Source: an uncultured Bacteroidota bacterium
Lineage (GTDB): Bacteria > Bacteroidota > Bacteroidia > UBA7662
Direction of reading: 5' to 3'
NCBI GenBank assembly: GCA_903856555.1
Contig: CAIOCC010000066.1
Coordinates: forward strand, 1-6,116
DNA: 6,116 nucleotides
This document shows, one piece after another, positions 4,858 through 6,116 of the stretch. The translations under genes and the position numbers were made by a program. The first letter of the stretch is position 1. Every line of letters begins with the position of its first letter. The notes under the pieces are model-generated. The model saw only the letters and a program-made list of their open reading frames with translations, ran no database searches and was not told the DNA's origin.

Positions 4858-6116
4858 GTGTCGGAATCTCATCGAATTCAGGTCCTGCCCGACCGTGTTA
4901 TCAATCAAATTGCGGCTGGCGAGGTGGTTCAGCGACCTTCCTCGGTTTTGAAGGAATTGCTAGAGAACGCCGTGGATTCCGGGGCCAACGTGATCCGGGT
5001 CAGCCTCAAGGACGCCGGTCGCTCCTTGATAGAGGTCATGGATAACGGCAAGGGTATCCCATCGGACCAGATTCCGCTGGCCTTGCAAAGACATGCCACC
5101 TCCAAAATTGTGGATTGGGAAGACCTGTATCGATTGAATACCTACGGGTTTCGGGGCGAGGCCTTGGCCTCCATCGCCTCGGTTTCTCATATCGAGGTGG
5201 CCAGCCGGGTGGCTGATCAAGAACTGGGGGTGCTGGTCGAGGCCCAGGGGGGTGCCATCACCCAAAATCAGCCCTCGGCCCTTCCTTTGGGCACCCGGGT
5301 TTCGGTGCGTTCGTTGTTTTTTAATGTTCCGGCCCGGCGTAATTTTCTCAAAAAAGACAGCACGGAATCCAAGAATCTTGAAGAAGAGTTTATTCGATTG
5401 GCCTTGGCTCGTCCGGATTTGGCCCTTGAATTGAAATCGCAGGGTCAAATGATTTACAGCCTCAAGCCCGGAAATCTCCGGCAAAGGATACAGGCTGTGT
5501 TGGGCAAAAATTTTGCGGATGGATTGGTTCCGGTGGAGGAAGACACCCAACTGGTTGGTTTGAGCGGTTTTGTGGCCAAACCAGCCCTTTGTCGCAAAAC
5601 GCGGTACGCCCAGTATCTCTTTGTGAACGGGCGTTATTTCAAGGATGCGTACCTGCAGCATGCCGTGAGTTCGGCCATGGAGGGTTTGTTACCCGCCCAA
5701 CATTATCCAGCCTATGTTTTGAATTTTAGGGTGGATCCCTCCAAGATGGACGTCAATGTTCATCCCTCCAAAATCGAAGTCAAATTTGAAGAGGACCAAG
5801 GTATTTATGCGATCCTCAAGGCGGCCGTTCGGCGGTCTCTCGGTCAGTATCAATTGCGTCCTTCCCTGGATTTTGAATGGGAGCCTTTGCCCGGTTCTTG
5901 GGGCATTCAGAGCACGCCCCCGGATCGCCTTCGCGCGCCTTCGGTACGCGTGAATCCCGATTACAATCCGTTCGGAAATCCATCGCCCGAAGGAGGGACA
6001 TCGACCTCATCCGGAGGGTCATCAGCCCCAAAGTCCGGGTATCACCGGCTCTTGGAAGGTTTGATGGAACCGGCAAACGGATCCATTACACCTGCGCTTC
6101 AAGACGATCAACTTCA
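4858..6116 (+). CDS. mutL: DNA mismatch repair protein MutL, N-terminal part (3' end beyond window)
   Basis: MutL is the ATPase that links MutS mismatch recognition to strand incision and excision. The reading frame is open for 419 codons to the right edge. GHKL ATPase motifs are complete: LPDRVINQIAAGEVVQRPSS (10-29), VLKELLENAVDSGA (30-43) with catalytic Glu33 and Mg-binding Asn37, MDNGKGI (61-67) with Asp62, and TYGFRGEALASIASVS (95-110). The transducer domain follows with FFNVPARRNFLKK (154-166), YLFVNGRYFKD (253-263) and VNVHPSKIEVKFEED (299-313), whose Lys305 matches the ATP-contacting Lys of E. coli MutL. The segment LGQYQLRPSLDFEW (328-341) and NPDYNPF (366-372) are Bacteroidota-like, then a Gly/Ser/Pro linker begins (373-394). 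The C-terminal dimerisation domain lies outside. The start must be GTG 4858: an in-frame TAA is at 4846 and no ATG precedes the first motif. It is preceded by a four-base gap after the membrane protein gene. Confidence 0.97.
   Translation, partial: MSESHRIQVLPDRVINQIAAGEVVQRPSSVLKELLENAVDSGANVIRVSLKDAGRSLIEVMDNGKGIPSDQIPLALQRHATSKIVDWEDLYRLNTYGFRGEALASIASVSHIEVASRVADQELGVLVEAQGGAITQNQPSALPLGTRVSVRSLFFNVPARRNFLKKDSTESKNLEEEFIRLALARPDLALELKSQGQMIYSLKPGNLRQRIQAVLGKNFADGLVPVEEDTQLVGLSGFVAKPALCRKTRYAQYLFVNGRYFKDAYLQHAVSSAMEGLLPAQHYPAYVLNFRVDPSKMDVNVHPSKIEVKFEEDQGIYAILKAAVRRSLGQYQLRPSLDFEWEPLPGSWGIQSTPPDRLRAPSVRVNPDYNPFGNPSPEGGTSTSSGGSSAPKSGYHRLLEGLMEPANGSITPALQDDQL

Noticed and set aside
4960..5661. 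A 233-codon minus-strand open frame opposite mutL
   Set aside because: It is antisense to the complete ATPase and transducer motifs of MutL and shows no recognisable domain or start context.

Overview
The window reads as an ordinary chromosomal segment of a member of the Bacteroidota, with moderately high GC in genes and one visibly AT-rich intergenic region. Three lines of evidence point to this phylum. The protein styles fit: a type III glutamine synthetase, a TlpA-like thioredoxin of the 'LKGKxVLIDFWASWC' type, and a MutL with 'LGQYQLRPSLDFE' and 'NPDYNPF' segments after the ATPase module. None of the six start codons has a Shine-Dalgarno sequence. TAnnTTTG boxes, the -7 element of the Bacteroidota primary sigma factor, occur upstream of genes. 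The genus cannot be read from the sequence.

Layout from left to right. Positions 1-725, minus strand: N-terminal third of the small-type PurL (purine synthesis), running off the left edge. Positions 728-1405, minus: a secreted protein with probable PepSY-like repeats, ending two bases before the purL start, so the two probably form one transcript. Positions 1406-1700: AT-rich divergent intergenic region with several short direct and inverted repeats and a candidate promoter. Positions 1701-3887, plus: complete glnN (glutamine synthetase III). Positions 3888-4430, minus: an exported TlpA-like thioredoxin whose stop codon abuts the glnN stop with no base between. Positions 4431-4517: short divergent promoter region. 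Positions 4518-4853, plus: small basic membrane protein. Positions 4858-6116, plus: mutL from a GTG start, cut by the right edge.

Functional links are modest. GlnN makes glutamine, and the PurL/PurQ/PurS complex uses glutamine as nitrogen donor, so the divergent pair could share nitrogen-responsive control; this is inference from arrangement only. The small membrane protein and mutL form a tight pair separated by four bases. I find no mobile element, CRISPR array, tRNA, rRNA or defence system, and no clear undescribed system. The best leads are the repeat-bearing glnN upstream region and the PepSY-like protein coupled to purL.
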